A stretch of 64,000 nucleotides of DNA from Geomonas subterranea (GTDB lineage: Bacteria > Desulfobacterota > Desulfuromonadia > Geobacterales > Geobacteraceae), in contig NZ_CP077683.1 in the NCBI RefSeq assembly GCF_019063845.1, positions 2,232,001 through 2,296,000 of the forward strand, read 5' to 3'. How positions within the stretch are numbered: the stretch's first letter is position 1; every line of letters starts with the position of its first letter. Made by a program: the position numbers and the translations under genes. The notes beneath the pieces were generated by a model. The model had not been told where the DNA came from. It searched no databases and saw only the letters and a program-made list of their open reading frames with translations. Shown in pieces: positions 56,301-64,000 of this stretch.

Positions 56301-56846
56301 TCGCAGACGGCCACGGGCGCAGGCGGATTTAAGTTAGGGGCTTGGGTTAATAATCAGCGGACCCGGAAGAACACCCTATCGCAAGATCGAATAGAAAGGC
56401 TAGAAGCATTGCCTGGTTGGTGCTGGGATACCCTTATCGACCAGTGGGATGAGGGATTCCGACACCTGCAAGAATACGTCAGCAGGGAACACCATGCCAA
56501 GGTTCCTAAAACACATATCGAAGCTGGATTCAGGCTCGGGGCGTGGGTTGCGTGGCAAAGGTCGAGCAAGAAAAAATTGTCGCCGGAACGAGTAAAACGG
56601 CTGGAAAGTGTGCCCGGCTGGATATGGAATGTCCGTTCAGACCAGTGGGAGGAAGGATTCCGGCACCTTGAGGAGTACTTAAAGAATGAAGGTCATTCTA
56701 GAGTTCCACAGTCGCACAAATCAACGGATGGTTTTAAATTAGGCTCATGGGTATCAGTCCAAAGGGGCAACAGAGAGAAAATGTCTCAGCAAAGAAGAAA
56801 CCGTCTTGAGGCTTTACGCGGCTGGGAATGGAGAATTGGCAGTTAA
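53316..56846 (+). CDS. Mrr-like nuclease + SF2 helicase + nine helicase-associated (HA) repeats
   Basis: A 1176-residue protein. Residues 30-115 look like an Mrr-type PD-(D/E)XK nuclease (KVFELLLAELY, GADILLF, IIQAKN). Then an SF2 helicase: Walker A ATGTGKG (about 188), DEFH box (about 262), TTATP (about 291) and QQIGRCMQ as motif VI. From about 569 to the end come nine repeats of about 67 residues, each WEEGFxxLxxYVxxxGHAxVPQSHK...LGxWVxxQR...RLExLPGWxW, the helicase-associated domain pattern. It is expected to be a DNA translocase-nuclease, likely for defence. No ribosome site is clear at ATG 53316. Confidence 0.88.
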   Translation: MPTYRTQLPDTIVTLLGKRDTQGLRAFLRTCVDNKGKVFELLLAELYEGNGWHVALKGGRGDAGADILLFHPNTPSTVSLIIQAKNRALPLNFDQTKIELMKFEEQGASLYNCQNFRLVSVSGFVRRTKKLTAFNMLLGGWEHVEELVSTYAPQSELLPKIELYAHNRNTYERINELWTASRHVAVVQATGTGKGYLIAKVLADHIDKPKVVLAPSTYILDEQKSKIPWLSSSTGYLTYKRLLRMKAKEIAILDYSLIVLDEFHRCGAKEWSKGVQKLLDCHPEAKVLGTTATPIRYLDNSRDMVEELFEGVIAENLSLASAIVRRILPPPTYISALYTLNDECTVLRDAVSKSRHTKDEKAELVRKINSVQIEWQKTSGVPQILKKYLPPSINKLIVFCKDEQHLDEMEVEVQRWFQKAGTHKRRKTYRVLASDPDSDRELADFRKADRKDTAHLLFAVEKLNEGLHIPEVGAVILLRPTESPILFYQQIGRCMQVGMDHSPIIFDLVNNFRSIRASDFLADLAEAKGAEARRRAEVGLSEYAPSVIVEDVSKPIREVIEEIGKQLVSWEVMYEVFAEYVRTQGNAKVPSNATVDGYQLGIWVVKQRASRGCISQERRERLEALPGWSWDPFSDQWEEGFCILKEYVEEKGHARVPQSHKTTGGFKLGVWVNSQRTKRKKLTTDRIQRLEELPGWCWNARSYRWEEGFSYLQQYVRREGHARVPTSHKESNFNLGGWANQQRSRKNRLTNERRQRLEALPGWTWESRSFQWEDGFSHLEQYVEVKGDAKVPQSHKSDDGFSLGLWVTTQRRNKRNLSEEQIQRLQLLPGWSWNTRSSKWEEGVSRLIAYVDEKGDANVPQSYITADGFSLGNWVTTQRCNRETMSRQRKERLEALPGWSWNAVVDQWTSGFSHLLEFVRRKGHARVPSGYKAADGFNLGAWIRTQRANEEKMPLDRRELLERLPGWCWNSRSYKWEEGFSHLKKFVEEFGHAKVSQTATGAGGFKLGAWVNNQRTRKNTLSQDRIERLEALPGWCWDTLIDQWDEGFRHLQEYVSREHHAKVPKTHIEAGFRLGAWVAWQRSSKKKLSPERVKRLESVPGWIWNVRSDQWEEGFRHLEEYLKNEGHSRVPQSHKSTDGFKLGSWVSVQRGNREKMSQQRRNRLEALRGWEWRIGS

Positions 56847-56996
56847 CTTTCTGGTAAGAGCAAGGGGCACGAATTGAACTAGGCACTGTCCTAGCAGGTA
56901 CGGCTATCAGTGGTCACAATTTTGTCTCGCATTTCAATTCATTAGATGTTAAAGTCTTAATCCTTTCACGCTAATAAGCACACTAAAGGAGAGGAA

Positions 56997-58112
56997 ATGC
57001 TTTTTGACGATACAGGCTGGGGAGCTGGTGACTCTTTATCTCTAGAAAAGATAGTGGCGGACATCACATTAGATCGCGCAAACGAGAGACGTGGCGATTT
57101 TATTGAAAGACCGACCCTACAGCGGTATTGGGTCGTTCGGGCACAAGGTGGCCATTATTACGACATGTTTATCAACCATTCACTTATATCAATAAGTCAC
57201 ATTAACGGACTTAACTTTAGTGATGCTCACCCATTTTTGCCAGAAGTTGATGTGTTACAATCTAGGATGAAAACTAATTATGTGAGAGACGCAAAAACAA
57301 AAGCCGCTTTCACATCACACTTCCATCAAGTTATAAGTTTTATATTCGATATGAAAGTTGGAGATTTGGTGTTGACAGTATCAGACACCGAAATAAGAAT
57401 AGGTCGAATAATTGGTAATCCTAAAATAGTCAACACATCAATTGTTCATTACTACGACGAAACAAACCAAAAGACTCTTAATCACAAGTTAAGAAGGGGA
57501 GTTGCATGGGGACCGGCTTTTAAAAGAAAAGATTTGCCTTTTGCTGTGACCAAAAGTCTACGTGCTAATCAAGCTGTTTTCAATATAGACGAACATTGGG
57601 AACTAATATACCACTTGTTATATCCGGTTTTCAGATTTGACAATAAGCTATATATTTCATGCAATATAACTCAGCGAAAAGCAATTAACAACTATGCAAT
57701 GAGCATCTTTTTGCAGACTCTTTCGGAGTTAGAACTGGCAGCTAAAAGCAGGATCAACAATATATCAAACGAGTTGATAATAGAAAGAATAATTTCCAAC
57801 AAGATAAATGACCAAGATTTAACACTTACAACTAAAGCTCAGTTTTTCTCTCCAGGCACCGTTTGGGGAGTGTTACATTTTGCCCCGGAACACGCCTCTG
57901 CAATGACTGATTTTGCAGCAGCCTACTTATCGCTCATGTCAAGTGGAGCGAAGGATACGAACTATCACATCGCATTAACTGCTGGAGCATTGGGGCTTGT
58001 AGGGATGGCCAAATATTGGCCATATGTACGAGAAAGCCTACAACCTCAAATTCCTCATTGTAAGACTGACATCCTTGAAGACGACTCCAACGATGAAGGT
58101 CCATTCGTTTAA
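56997..58112 (+). CDS. EVE-like sensor protein of unknown class
   Basis: A 371-residue AT-rich protein. Residues 40-200 fit the EVE/PUA-like reader domain seen at the N-terminus of Mrr/McrB-type systems: RYWVVRAQGG, MKVGDLVLTVSDTEIRIGRIIG, RRGVAWGPAFKRKDLPF and ANQAVFNIDEHW. Such domains recognise modified bases. The remaining 170 residues are unassigned, with a weakly hydrophobic stretch near 330-355 (NYHIALTAGALGLVGMAKYW). AAAGGAGAGG precedes ATG 56997. The next gene, a membrane protein, starts 12 bp later, so the two act together. Confidence 0.7.
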   Translation: MLFDDTGWGAGDSLSLEKIVADITLDRANERRGDFIERPTLQRYWVVRAQGGHYYDMFINHSLISISHINGLNFSDAHPFLPEVDVLQSRMKTNYVRDAKTKAAFTSHFHQVISFIFDMKVGDLVLTVSDTEIRIGRIIGNPKIVNTSIVHYYDETNQKTLNHKLRRGVAWGPAFKRKDLPFAVTKSLRANQAVFNIDEHWELIYHLLYPVFRFDNKLYISCNITQRKAINNYAMSIFLQTLSELELAAKSRINNISNELIIERIISNKINDQDLTLTTKAQFFSPGTVWGVLHFAPEHASAMTDFAAAYLSLMSSGAKDTNYHIALTAGALGLVGMAKYWPYVRESLQPQIPHCKTDILEDDSNDEGPFV

Positions 58113-58124
58113 AGGATCTTTTAA

Positions 58125-58736
58125 ATGCCAGATATAATAACTGATTTCATTGCTAAAAACCCCACCGCGCTTACAGCTTTAGGTGCTATCTCTGCCGCAT
58201 TGCTCACTGGGGCGTTTTCATTCATTTTCATGATCATTTCAAAGGAAAATGAAACCTCAAAATTCAGGCAGGCTTGGATTGATGAACTACGGAGGGAGCT
58301 TTCTACATTTATCTCTGCAACTGAGACATTAGCTAATATCACATACAACTACAATAAAGAAAACGCTAAAAGGAGACTGAGTGAACGGAAAGGTTTTCAT
58401 AAATTTACTGCCGAAAATGCTGATTTGCTTTCAAAACTTCTGAGCAACTACAGGAGCATAGTCCTGAGACTTAATAATAGTGATCATGGTGAGTTAGAAA
58501 TCAAATTGGCAGCAGTCTACAAAGAATTCAGGAAACACCCTGTTGATCCTCGGGCTTTAAGAAGGCTAAACGAAGAAGTTACAGCGTTGTCACGATCGCT
58601 GTTAAAATCTGAATGGACGCGAGTAAAAGAAGGTGAACCTGCTTTTTATTGGACAAAACGCATACTAGTATTTATGACTTCCTGCGCTGTTATTACCGGA
58701 ATCTACTTGATTTTGCAAATTAAGCTTGTGGGGTAG
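58125..58736 (+). CDS. Two-TM protein, putative effector partner of the EVE-like protein
   Basis: A 203-residue protein with one TM at each end (about 16-38, ALTALGAISAALLTGAFSFIF; about 183-200, ILVFMTSCAVITGIYLIL) and a long helical, charged middle (FRQAWIDELRRELSTFI, SRSLLKSEWTRVKEG). This is the layout of several membrane effectors in defence systems. GGATC before ATG 58125 is weak, and coupling to the preceding gene is likely. No family is recognised. Confidence 0.65.
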   Translation: MPDIITDFIAKNPTALTALGAISAALLTGAFSFIFMIISKENETSKFRQAWIDELRRELSTFISATETLANITYNYNKENAKRRLSERKGFHKFTAENADLLSKLLSNYRSIVLRLNNSDHGELEIKLAAVYKEFRKHPVDPRALRRLNEEVTALSRSLLKSEWTRVKEGEPAFYWTKRILVFMTSCAVITGIYLILQIKLVG

Positions 58737-58769
58737 CAGTAATGTCACCACCATTGAGCACCCTTGGTG

Positions 58770-59462
58770 TCAAACTGATCCTTGTTGTGCACCAGAGCCA
58801 TTTACTTGCCTTGCAAGCACATTCTTCACAGCCGTTGCCGTCCACCTTCCGCCTCTGGCTGTTTTAACACCTGCCCTGTCCAAATGTATGGCTATCTCCC
58901 TGAGTGTGGCTCCTTGCGCTCTCAGTGCCGTGACCATGGGCTTTACCTTGGAGGCGAAATCATCGGCCATTGCCTTAACCGACTCCACGCCCTTCGCCCT
59001 TGCAGCGTCCATGTCCGCATACTTCAAATTGTCTGATCCTAGCTTTACTCCTCTCGCCTTTGCTGCTGCAAGACCGGCCTTTGTTCTCGCTGATATCAGT
59101 TCTCTTTCCCGCTGAGCCAAGGCTCCATAGATATGGATCGTGAAGCTGTCGCAGTTTGGCAAATCACATACAACGAAATCCACCTTCGTCTTTTGTAGGT
59201 GCGTGATGAAGTGGAGGTCTCTGCTTAAGCGATCTAGCTTCCCGACCAGGACTCGGCCACCTACAAGTTCTGCCGTCCGTATTGCTCTCTGAAGTTCCGG
59301 TCTTTCGTCTATTTTTCCACTCTCCACTTCTACAAAGGTTTCTACCAATTCCCCACCTGTAGCAGTAACGTAATCTGTAATCATCTTCTGCTGCGCCGCA
59401 AGCCCCAGACCACTTTTACCCTGTTTTTTACTGCTGACCCTGCAATACCCAACCCATTTCAT
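58770..59462 (-). CDS. Serine recombinase (resolvase/invertase type)
   Basis: A 230-residue site-specific recombinase. The catalytic domain has YCRVSSKKQ (nucleophile Ser), ERPELQRAI, VLVGKLDRLSRDL and GALAQRERELISARTKAGL, and the C-terminal part is a helix-turn-helix (ATLREIAIHLDRAGVKTARGGRWTATAVKNVL). It may move or invert DNA in this island. GGAGG lies 5 nt before ATG 59462. It converges with the two-TM gene, and a large inverted repeat lies about 400 bp behind its start. Confidence 0.92.
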   Translation of the reverse strand: MKWVGYCRVSSKKQGKSGLGLAAQQKMITDYVTATGGELVETFVEVESGKIDERPELQRAIRTAELVGGRVLVGKLDRLSRDLHFITHLQKTKVDFVVCDLPNCDSFTIHIYGALAQRERELISARTKAGLAAAKARGVKLGSDNLKYADMDAARAKGVESVKAMADDFASKVKPMVTALRAQGATLREIAIHLDRAGVKTARGGRWTATAVKNVLARQVNGSGAQQGSV

Positions 59463-59869
59463 ACTCACCTCCTGTGTGTATAAAACCTCGTTGATGGATT
59501 AAAGGTATTATACATGATAAAAGGTTTTCTCGTCTAGCCCGGATTTGAAAATCAACTAGAATATTGCTAGTTTTACAGGCTGTTTAGCCTCAAGTTCCAT
59601 TTCATATATGAGTACCATGATATTAGAACTTTGATGAGGTACCTGTGATCGGACATGTCGGAAAAGTGGAATAGTGGGACCTTAAGGCAGAGGGGACATA
59701 CCCCTTTGATTCCGAGGAGGTGGGGGCGGGGGCAAAACTGAAATCGTTACCTTGTATGTCGAACCCGCACAGCTCCAGGCGAGGAGAAAAATAGATTCCT
59801 ATATAAAAGGGGTAGTACACAGGCACCCGCGCCTATCTTGAAACATTATAGAAGCTGGTAGGGGCCAAT

Positions 59870-59955
59870 GGTGTAGGGTGTGTAGGGGCATTCGGAACTT
59901 ATTCAATGTCTCTTATCTATCCAGAAGTTCGTAATTACCCTACACACCCTACACC
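59870..59955. repeat. Perfect 18-bp inverted repeat forming a long hairpin
   Basis: GGTGTAGGGTGTGTAGGG (59870-59887) and its exact complement (59938-59955) enclose 50 bp, which itself contains GAACTT/AAGTTC. Outside, AGGGG and CCCCT extend the stem. It sits in a 626-bp gene-free stretch between the recombinase and the HNH operon. A recombination site, replication element or regulatory RNA are all possible. Confidence 0.8.
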
Positions 59956-60088
59956 TCGGCTACCCCTGACATTTGTGCTGGATTGTGATTCGCTCATGTG
60001 AGATATTGCAGAAGATTCGTAACCTCATAAAGGATATGCCATAAAGCGTGATAGTGCACGGAAGTGGAAGTTGTTAAGGGCCGCATTT

Positions 60089-61540
60089 ATGGTAGAGGGC
60101 AGTCAAGGCACTTTTTCTGTCTTCTTAGAGTCACGTGGTGGAAGCCGCAATAGTGGGACAGAACGAAATCCCGATTATTCGGCAGGTTTAGGTGAGATCC
60201 TCCGAAGGCTTAAAGGATGTGATGCAGTTATCACTGATGTATTGGTTGAATCAACGTTGGCAAAAAAGCATCTGTCGCCTGATGAGCGGTCACTCAAACT
60301 GTCTATGCCGTACCCAGTCTTACTAAATCAGCTGAAGGACTTGGGCTCTCTCAGATCCGAGCTGCAGTCGAAACAGTTGCACGTTGGCAGCGTACCGCCT
60401 CAGAAGACATCTTCCAACTCTACAAGGCGGTTACGGATGGATATATTACTCCATGACAAAACTTTAGCGGCGGAAAATCTCGCAGAGTTGTTAGCGGGGA
60501 CAGCCCTTAAAGGAAGTGGAATATCCGACACTTCAAGAGAAGGCCAAGTCTTTACGGTTGCAAAGCTGCATTACGTAAATGGCGTCGTCTATTATGCTGC
60601 TGAGCATCCTCAGAGTGAGTTGGAACATTTGGCTCTCCACTGCACTGATACGACTAAGAGCGGAAACGTTAAACATCCTCTAGTCAGGGTTCGCACTTTG
60701 GTCCGATTGGCAGTTGGCCTCGGTCTTTTAAACCTAGAGAAGCAGAAGGTAAAGATCACTGATTTAGGGCAAGCGTACTATGAGGCCAGGGGAGATGACA
60801 AGTGGGCCTTGACAGAAAAACAGCAAAAAATTCTCTGCAGCCATATCCTCTCCGACCCCTATCGATCAGACACCGTTTACGCCATCACGGCCCTATTTAA
60901 ACTATACAAAGATGGTTATCGGGGAGAAGAGCTTTCCGGCCAATATGCGAACGAGATTGGAAAAGGTGATGTTTGGAAATCGCCCGTCACCTACGAAGGC
61001 TTCACAAAATTTGGCCTGTCGTATATTGCGGAACTTGGCTTGATGGATGTGCACGAAGATGAGTTGCTCATAAAAAGTTTGGTTGTCGAACGGCATTATC
61101 AAGATAAAGTAAATATCGTCAAACCAATTAATCTGCCTAGCGGCAAACTTCCGAAACCAAAAGCTAAAGCTGCAAGCATAACGGAAAGATATCCAAGCAA
61201 TCCCAGGGTGTCAAAAAGCGCCCTTGTTTCTGCGGCCTTCAAATGCGAACTAGACCCCTCTCATACAACCTTCTTAAACCATGTCAGTAAACAACAGCAC
61301 ATGGAAGCTCACCATCTCATTCCAATGAAATGTCAGGATGATTTTGAAAATGCTTTGGATGTTCCAGAAAACATTTTATCTTTATGCCCTAATTGCCACC
61401 GTAAAATTCATCTGGCTGACAATTACGAGAGAGTTATAGCAATAGAACAAGCGTATGATCTTAAAAAAGAGGCCCTTCCAAGCCGGGGTCTGTCGGTGTC
61501 AATAGCCAAATTACTGACTTTTTACGGGGGGCCAGACTAA
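60089..61540 (+). CDS. HNH endonuclease with winged-helix region, operon gene 1
   Basis: A 483-residue protein. The C-terminal 90 residues are an HNH/McrA-type nuclease: CELDPSHTTFL, MEAHHLIPM and ENILSLCPNCHRKIHLAD. The middle (about 130-340) shows winged-helix patterns (VRVRTLVRLAVGLGLLNLEK, GQAYYEARGDDKW). The N-terminus (FLESRGGSRNSGTERNPDYSAGLGEIL) is a conserved-looking head of unknown fold. This architecture fits a modification-dependent restriction enzyme. ATG 60089 is preferred over TTG 60071; the site AAGGG is weak. The next gene starts 40 bp later. Confidence 0.75.
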   Translation: MVEGSQGTFSVFLESRGGSRNSGTERNPDYSAGLGEILRRLKGCDAVITDVLVESTLAKKHLSPDERSLKLSMPYPVLLNQLKDLGSLRSELQSKQLHVGSVPPQKTSSNSTRRLRMDILLHDKTLAAENLAELLAGTALKGSGISDTSREGQVFTVAKLHYVNGVVYYAAEHPQSELEHLALHCTDTTKSGNVKHPLVRVRTLVRLAVGLGLLNLEKQKVKITDLGQAYYEARGDDKWALTEKQQKILCSHILSDPYRSDTVYAITALFKLYKDGYRGEELSGQYANEIGKGDVWKSPVTYEGFTKFGLSYIAELGLMDVHEDELLIKSLVVERHYQDKVNIVKPINLPSGKLPKPKAKAASITERYPSNPRVSKSALVSAAFKCELDPSHTTFLNHVSKQQHMEAHHLIPMKCQDDFENALDVPENILSLCPNCHRKIHLADNYERVIAIEQAYDLKKEALPSRGLSVSIAKLLTFYGGPD

Positions 61541-61580
61541 CCCAAATAGTCTTCCCACCGATCAGGAGCAAGGGGTTATC

Positions 61581-62990
61581 ATGGAAAAGAAAGTTGTAAG
61601 GTTCGAACGTGAGACCACCACAAAGGATGATATCTGCTATGGCGAGGGTTTTTCCCTCCTGACCGATGGCAGCAGTTGCAAAAATTGCCGTGTTCATATG
61701 GTTACTGACCGCTTTCTGAGCAGCGAATTCCAGCAGGGTGTGATGCGCGACAGTCGGCCATTCCCCAACGGCACCTACCCTTACGTCATGATACTCGACA
61801 CTGCCCATTGCAATATTCGCTGCAGGGCGTGTTATGCGTGGACCTATTGGGATCCCCAGCCTGGGGCAAAGCCGGTCATGGTCGACGAGAAGACGTTGGC
61901 CAACCAGTTCCGTTGCAAAATTGAAAAATTGCACGATCCAGTGTTGGTGGCAAACAAACGAAGAGTGGCGGAGAAGACGAAGAGGCCATTCTCACGGCTA
62001 AGGATTTCAGGAGGGGAGCCTCTTTACAACCCAGAAGGCGACTCCGTTGAATTCTGGCTGTCCTTCTGCAAAGCCCTGGACGGGCAGTTCGAATGGTTGA
62101 TCGAGAATGACAAGCTCACTCTTAAAAGTGAATCAGAATGGAAGTCGATGGACGTCGAGCAGCGAAAGGCCGCGTTCCCCGTCTTCCTCAAGGCCGATAA
62201 CGGCAAGGTCAGGGTCCGGTTCGACACCAATGGCCGCCTTTTCAAGTCCGAGGAGCTGACATCGAGGTTCATAGGCGGGATATATGCTCTGAAGCTGAGG
62301 TGGGTTAAAATCGATCTCACCTTCTCATTGAAAGGAGCGACTTCCTACGAGGTCGATTGGTTCTTCCGTCGGAATTCCGCATTTGACCCGACGAAATTGG
62401 AAAAAAGCGAAGATCTGCATTCGCACCCCCAGTGGCTACCTATCGCTCACCTAAGGGACCAGATCATCCATAATGAGGAAGCGAAGACTTTGGTCGGGAA
62501 AAGTGAAGCCCTCATAAGTAGGACCTATTTCAACCCCTGTGGAGAGGTCTCACTGACTCTTGAAAGGGGTATCATGCACAACCCCGCCGAGAGGCTTTAT
62601 CTATACAGCAAAGATTCACTGAATTGGACCGAATTCGGTGTGCAACTGGCGGAGGAGGGGCTGCAGCTCTCAACCACTGAAAATTGCATTTACCTGGGCC
62701 AGCGACCACAGGCGATAGCTTGGCGCTACATAAAGCACGGTAAGTACGAGCTTCGTTTAAGGTGTTGGAAGCACCGCGAGACCGCATTTCTTTCATACAG
62801 CATGCATCCAGCCAGCATCCGGCCCTCGTTGAAGCACCTACAGCTAACCGACTACAAAAGTTCGGCGCTTGAGCATTTGGCCAAAAGGCTGAGTATTCAA
62901 AATCATCACGCCGGGAAACCGTGCCGTTTCGACACGAAGAGGTGCGATTTTTGGATTGAGCTGCTACCAATAAAAGGGAACTCTTTCTAA
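61581..62990 (+). CDS. Radical SAM protein of unknown substrate, operon gene 2
   Basis: A 469-residue radical SAM enzyme: CNIRCRAC gives the CX3CX2C [4Fe-4S] site (C77, C81, C84), followed by ISGGEPLY and RVRFDTNGRLF as SAM-binding strands. An extra CKNCRVH near residue 34 and a Trp/Lys-rich C-terminal third (CRFDTKRCDFW) could bind a second cluster or substrate. It does not read like a viperin. Because nuclease and pyrophosphohydrolase genes flank it, nucleotide or DNA modification is a reasonable hypothesis. The leader GGAGCAAGGGG lies just before ATG 61581. Confidence 0.85.
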   Translation: MEKKVVRFERETTTKDDICYGEGFSLLTDGSSCKNCRVHMVTDRFLSSEFQQGVMRDSRPFPNGTYPYVMILDTAHCNIRCRACYAWTYWDPQPGAKPVMVDEKTLANQFRCKIEKLHDPVLVANKRRVAEKTKRPFSRLRISGGEPLYNPEGDSVEFWLSFCKALDGQFEWLIENDKLTLKSESEWKSMDVEQRKAAFPVFLKADNGKVRVRFDTNGRLFKSEELTSRFIGGIYALKLRWVKIDLTFSLKGATSYEVDWFFRRNSAFDPTKLEKSEDLHSHPQWLPIAHLRDQIIHNEEAKTLVGKSEALISRTYFNPCGEVSLTLERGIMHNPAERLYLYSKDSLNWTEFGVQLAEEGLQLSTTENCIYLGQRPQAIAWRYIKHGKYELRLRCWKHRETAFLSYSMHPASIRPSLKHLQLTDYKSSALEHLAKRLSIQNHHAGKPCRFDTKRCDFWIELLPIKGNSF

Positions 62991-63034
62991 GCCGACGACC
63001 AGCACCGCACCACACTTTCAACCCGAGGACCTTC

Positions 63035-63391
63035 ATGGACATTAAACAGCTGCAATACGATCTCGAGGCATTTGCTGAAGCACGGGATTGGAACAAATAT
63101 CATACGCCCAAAAATCTAGCTATTGCCCTTTCTGTCGAAGCCTCCGAGTTGCTAGAAATTTTTCAGTGGCTGACGGATGACGAATCGCGAGGGATTACCA
63201 ACTCTGAACAGGATATGAGGCTTATTACTGAAGAGTTGGCAGATATTCAGATCTATCTACTTAGACTGTCAGATAAACTCAAAGTCGATCTGGAGGCCGC
63301 AGTCAAAGCGAAGGTCGTGAAAAACAGCAAAAAATATCCAGTCGAGTTGGCGAAGGGAAATGCGACCAAGTATAACAGGAGGGGCAAATGA
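63035..63391 (+). CDS. MazG-type nucleotide pyrophosphohydrolase, operon gene 3
   Basis: A 118-residue single-domain all-alpha NTP pyrophosphohydrolase. The magnesium-binding residues are visible as SVEASELLEIFQW and ITEELADIQIYLLRL (E-x2-E ... E-x2-D). Short MazG/dCTPase-like enzymes hydrolyse (d)NTPs to NMP and PPi. Its last four bases overlap the start of the next gene (ATGA), so both are translationally coupled. It could remove a nucleotide produced or avoided by the radical SAM enzyme. Confidence 0.88.
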   Translation: MDIKQLQYDLEAFAEARDWNKYHTPKNLAIALSVEASELLEIFQWLTDDESRGITNSEQDMRLITEELADIQIYLLRLSDKLKVDLEAAVKAKVVKNSKKYPVELAKGNATKYNRRGK

Positions 63392-64000
63392 GACAGCTTA
63401 TACTGCAGCCTGCGGGGAGCGTGGAGTCCAGAGGCCACTATGATGACACGATTTTCCATCCAGTAGCTCTAGACAGAATCTCGAAGTTCGTCACCGCTGC
63501 GGAATTTGATCATCTCAAAAACCTCTATCCTGCAGGGAAGGCTCACGTCTGGGGAGTTACCTCCGGGAGAAATACCGTCAAGTGGCAAAAGATTAACAAG
63601 AACGATGTAGCTGTCTTTGCGGGGGGGATGAAAATTTTCTCGTCTGGGGAAGTCAAGTACAAGGTCCGAAACAAGTCCTTGGCGCTCAACCTTTGGGGAG
63701 AAGATGACGAGGGTCGCACTTGGGAATTCATCTACTTCCTCGACCACATACGGCAGCGAGACATCCCCTACTCGGCTCTCAACAAACATCTGGGTTATGA
63801 GCACAATGCCGTCATTCAAGGTTTTAACGTCATACCATGGGAAAAGTGTACCACCTTCCTTGCCTATCTTGATTCAGGAAAAGTAGCGACAGCCGCGTCT
63901 TCGCACACCTTGGCCCCTACAATAGAGACGTCGACAAGTGCGGGAATACCAGACAGTCCCTTAGAGGACGATGGTGAATGTACGTTACAAACAGAAGTTT
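63388..64000 (+). CDS. EVE-like domain protein, operon gene 4, partial (C-terminus outside window)
   Basis: The first 204 residues are visible. Residues 45-150 (AHVWGVTSGRNTVKWQKINKNDVAVFAGGMKIFSSGEV, ALNLWGEDDEGRTWEFIYFLD) have the EVE/PUA-like barrel pattern of modified-base readers in McrA/Mrr-type proteins. The following part is Ser/Thr-rich, probably a linker to another domain, perhaps a nuclease. ATG 63388 overlaps the MazG stop. It is the fourth visible gene of the operon starting at 60089. Confidence 0.7.
   Translation, partial: MRQLILQPAGSVESRGHYDDTIFHPVALDRISKFVTAAEFDHLKNLYPAGKAHVWGVTSGRNTVKWQKINKNDVAVFAGGMKIFSSGEVKYKVRNKSLALNLWGEDDEGRTWEFIYFLDHIRQRDIPYSALNKHLGYEHNAVIQGFNVIPWEKCTTFLAYLDSGKVATAASSHTLAPTIETSTSAGIPDSPLEDDGECTLQTEV

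Noticed and set aside
61581..62990. Prokaryotic viperin
   Set aside because: The CX3CX2C loop and length do not follow the viperin pattern and the characteristic C-terminal part is absent by eye.

Overview
The window reads as chromosomal DNA of a Geobacter-like member of the Desulfuromonadota. This is inferred from the GC-rich core, the signal-transduction repertoire (three hybrid kinases with periplasmic or PocR sensors and a heme-binding GGDEF/EAL protein), a PEP-CTERM protein, a P460-type cytochrome, a selenocysteine peroxiredoxin and a single-piece tmRNA. Species cannot be fixed from sequence alone.

Left part (1-34 kb, GC-rich core). It holds a partial PhoB-type regulator, a GH15/DUF547 protein, an enolase-superfamily enzyme, a large FAD/Fe-S oxidase, a MoaD/ThiS-like protein, an FtsZ-like protein without the GTPase signature, a phytoene-desaturase-like oxidase and a PEP-CTERM protein. 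A peroxiredoxin follows whose catalytic codon is UGA with a SECIS-like hairpin after it. Next come PsiE, an SDR, a VOC protein, two tandem hybrid kinases, a TetR-tautomerase-flavodoxin group with matching operators, a MarR-cupin pair with a shared operator, a PocR hybrid kinase, a c-di-GMP enzyme with a CXXCH motif, a cytochrome P460 and a rhodanese-YceI fusion.

Middle part (31-53 kb) becomes repeat-rich and lower in GC. It contains a 102-bp tandem array, several dispersed hairpin repeat families, broken genes (AraC, LysE, SmpA/OmlA-like) and a four-gene minus-strand cassette (two unknown proteins, a beta-CASP-type metallo-beta-lactamase and a PD-(D/E)XK nuclease) that looks like an uncharacterised defence or nucleic-acid-processing system. 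A chemotaxis receptor with a sigma-28 promoter, HNH, DUF3883 and GIY-YIG nuclease-like proteins follow, ending at the tmRNA gene.

Right part (53-64 kb) is a probable defence or mobile island beside ssrA. It has a giant Mrr-like nuclease/SF2 helicase with nine helicase-associated repeats, an EVE-like sensor paired with a two-TM protein, a serine recombinase and a long perfect inverted repeat. It ends in a four-gene operon of HNH endonuclease, radical SAM enzyme, MazG-type pyrophosphohydrolase and an EVE-like reader protein cut by the window edge.

At least seven single-base deletions break otherwise good genes, mostly at or next to short G/C or A runs. All have the same sign, so many 'pseudogenes' here may be assembly errors.
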